From Fodinibacter sp045807225 (lineage in GTDB: Bacteria > Actinomycetota > Actinomycetes > Actinomycetales > Dermatophilaceae): 40,954 nt of DNA. The DNA is taken from positions 1 to 40,954 of the forward strand of contig JBJMHU010000069.1 of the NCBI GenBank assembly GCA_045807225.1, written 5' to 3'. Below are positions 39,968 through 40,954 of this stretch, one piece after another. The stretch's first letter is position 1, and each line of letters opens with the position of its first letter. The notes under the pieces were generated by a model that worked only from the letters and a program-made list of their open reading frames with translations, was not told the origin of the DNA and made no database searches. Both the position numbers and the translations under genes were made by a program.

Positions 39968-40831
39968 TCAGGCGACCTGCAGGGAGCGCTTCGAGAGGCC
40001 CATCCAGAAGCCGTCGATGGTCGACTCCCGAGGCGCCTCGGGATCGGTCGCGGCGCCCAGGGTGACGAACAGTGGGACGAAGTGCTCGACGGTCGGGTGC
40101 GCGTAGGGCATGCCCGGCGCCCGGTCCCGGTAGTCGGCGAGGGCATCGACGTCGCCGCGGGCGAGTGCCTCGCCGGCCCAGAGGTCGAACTCCAGCGACC
40201 AACCGGGCAGGGAGTGCCCGAGGAAGTCGGAGCGGGTCAGGAAGGGCAGGCCGTGGGTGGTGAACCCGGAACCGACGACCAGGACCCCTTCCTGGCGCAG
40301 GCTCCGCAGGCGCGTCCCGAGCTGCAGCAACCGGTCGGGGTCGGACGTCGGCAGGCTGAGCTGCAGGACGGGGATGTCGGCCTCCGGGTACATGACCTTC
40401 AGCGGCACCCAGGCGCCGTGGTCGAGCCCGCGGCTCTGTTGCTGGTGCACCGGCTCGCTGCCGCCGAGGGCGCCCAGCACCCGGGCGCCGAACGCCGTGG
40501 CGTCGGGGGTGTCGTAGCGCATCCGGAAGTACATGGGGTCGAACCCGCCGAAGTCGTAGACCGGCGTGACGTGCGGGTCGGTGCTCGACAGGCTCAGGGG
40601 TGCGGCCTCCCAGTGCGCGGAGACGATCAGGACCGCCTTCGGCCTCGGCATGGACCGCGCCCACGTGAACAGCTGCGTCATCCAGGCGGCGTCCTCGAAC
40701 AGCGGCGGGGCCCCGTGGCTGAGGTACAGCGCCGGGAGGGCGCCGTCACCGGGAGTCCAGGCGGCGTGCGGGCCGGCCTGGGCGACCCGGGCGAGGTGGT
40801 CGACGAACGGGTGGGACGTGGGCACGGTCAT
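39968..40831 (-). CDS. 4,5-DOPA-extradiol-dioxygenase-like protein (LigB superfamily, YgiD type)
   Basis: 287 aa; GGAG lies 9-10 nt before the ATG. Motifs LYLSHGAPPLFED (His39), VLIVSAHWEAAP (His73), GLDHGAWVPLKVMYPEADIPVLQLSL and the C-terminal PTVEHFVPLFVTLGAA supply the metal-binding histidines of the DODA/YgiD family. YgiD from E. coli binds zinc or iron and can open catechol rings such as DOPA, but its natural substrate is uncertain. No aromatic-degradation genes are adjacent. The partial gene upstream runs in the same direction 46 bases away, so they may form an operon. Confidence 0.9.
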   Translation of the reverse strand: MTVPTSHPFVDHLARVAQAGPHAAWTPGDGALPALYLSHGAPPLFEDAAWMTQLFTWARSMPRPKAVLIVSAHWEAAPLSLSSTDPHVTPVYDFGGFDPMYFRMRYDTPDATAFGARVLGALGGSEPVHQQQSRGLDHGAWVPLKVMYPEADIPVLQLSLPTSDPDRLLQLGTRLRSLRQEGVLVVGSGFTTHGLPFLTRSDFLGHSLPGWSLEFDLWAGEALARGDVDALADYRDRAPGMPYAHPTVEHFVPLFVTLGAATDPEAPRESTIDGFWMGLSKRSLQVA

Positions 40832-40877
40832 GCCAGGTTCTCCAGAGGTCGGCGGGGCGGGGCGAGGGTCGGTTCGG

Positions 40878-40954
40878 TCAGTTCACGAGGCCGAACCCGC
40901 CGGTCCACGGGATCTTCTCGGCGGCGGCGAGGGTGAGCTGCAGGAATCCGAGCG
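40878..40954 (-). CDS. C-terminal end of an unidentified gene (cut by window edge)
   Basis: The frame entering from the right edge encodes LGFLQLTLAAAEKIPWTGG and then FGLVN before a TGA at 40878-40880. Only 24 residues are visible; they begin with a hydrophobic stretch and end with a Trp/Gly-rich tail, compatible with a small membrane protein. I do not recognise it. That it is a gene is inferred from the clean open frame, its codon use and its position 46 bases before the dioxygenase gene. Confidence 0.45.
   Translation of the reverse strand, partial: LGFLQLTLAAAEKIPWTGGFGLVN

Overview
The window is about 41 kb of very high-GC, densely coding chromosomal DNA from an actinobacterium. Evidence for this is the mycothiol deacetylase MshB, a SigE/anti-sigma/HtrA/TatB block, DUF3117, DivIVA-hook proteins, and many genes that appear to be read from leaderless transcripts. 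Codon use (almost only G/C third positions) and gene order fit Actinomycetes; a Micrococcales/Intrasporangiaceae-like host is my impression and not a demonstrated assignment. I see no mobile element, CRISPR array, tRNA or rRNA, and no gene-free stretch over 300 bases. The backbone follows, from memory, the order of the M. tuberculosis Rv1165-Rv1232c interval (typA, lpqW, mshB, fdxC, dapC, dapD, dapE, LOG, DUF3117, O-methyltransferase, sigE, rseA, htrA, tatB, mrp, MgtE-N/CBS), with lineage-specific genes between.

Region by region. 1-6.0 kb: a plus-strand operon of typA (5' end missing), an LpqW-like solute-binding protein, mshB, a flavin-reductase-like protein and a VanW protein, joined by 4-bp overlaps. 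6.1-10.1 kb: a GNAT gene diverging from fdxA-dapC over a 21-bp shared promoter, then citrate synthase. 10.1-13.6 kb, minus strand: a secreted GH25-like protein, a membrane-anchored lysozyme-like protein and dapD. 13.7-19.9 kb, plus strand: dapE, a LOG-family protein, then a four-gene operon of a small DivIVA-hook membrane protein, an SRPBCC protein, a DivIVA-hook/GT-C-like membrane fusion and a PIG-V-like GT-C protein. 20.1-22.9 kb: DUF3117, leucyl aminopeptidase, a small conserved protein and a convergent O-methyltransferase. 23.0-26.4 kb: the envelope-stress block sigE-rseA-htrA, then tatB. 26.4-30.1 kb, minus strand: mrp, DUF1003, an MgtE-N/CBS protein and an unknown. 30.2-34.0 kb, plus strand: two HpcH/HpaI-type CoA-ester lyases, an L,D-transpeptidase lipoprotein and a membrane protein. 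34.0-38.5 kb, minus strand: a DUF4239-like membrane protein, a Gfo/Idh/MocA oxidoreductase, a RIO-type kinase and a cytochrome P450. 38.6-41 kb: acyl-CoA dehydrogenase (plus), then a DODA-type dioxygenase and the end of an unidentified gene (minus).

Themes. Three of four late lysine/diaminopimelate genes (dapC, dapD, dapE) lie within 7 kb, with dapD and dapE sharing a 44-bp divergent promoter. Envelope functions dominate: VanW, GH25-like, lysozyme-like, L,D-transpeptidase, GT-C proteins, SigE/HtrA and TatB. The most unusual item is the operon at 15.7-19.9 kb, where a short polar-targeting DivIVA-type motif occurs twice, once alone on a membrane anchor and once fused to a multi-spanning GT-C-like protein. 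A second theme is regulatory compactness: about a dozen genes have a TANNNT-like -10 element ending 6-7 nt before the start codon, including two divergent gene pairs and one 17-codon upstream ORF.
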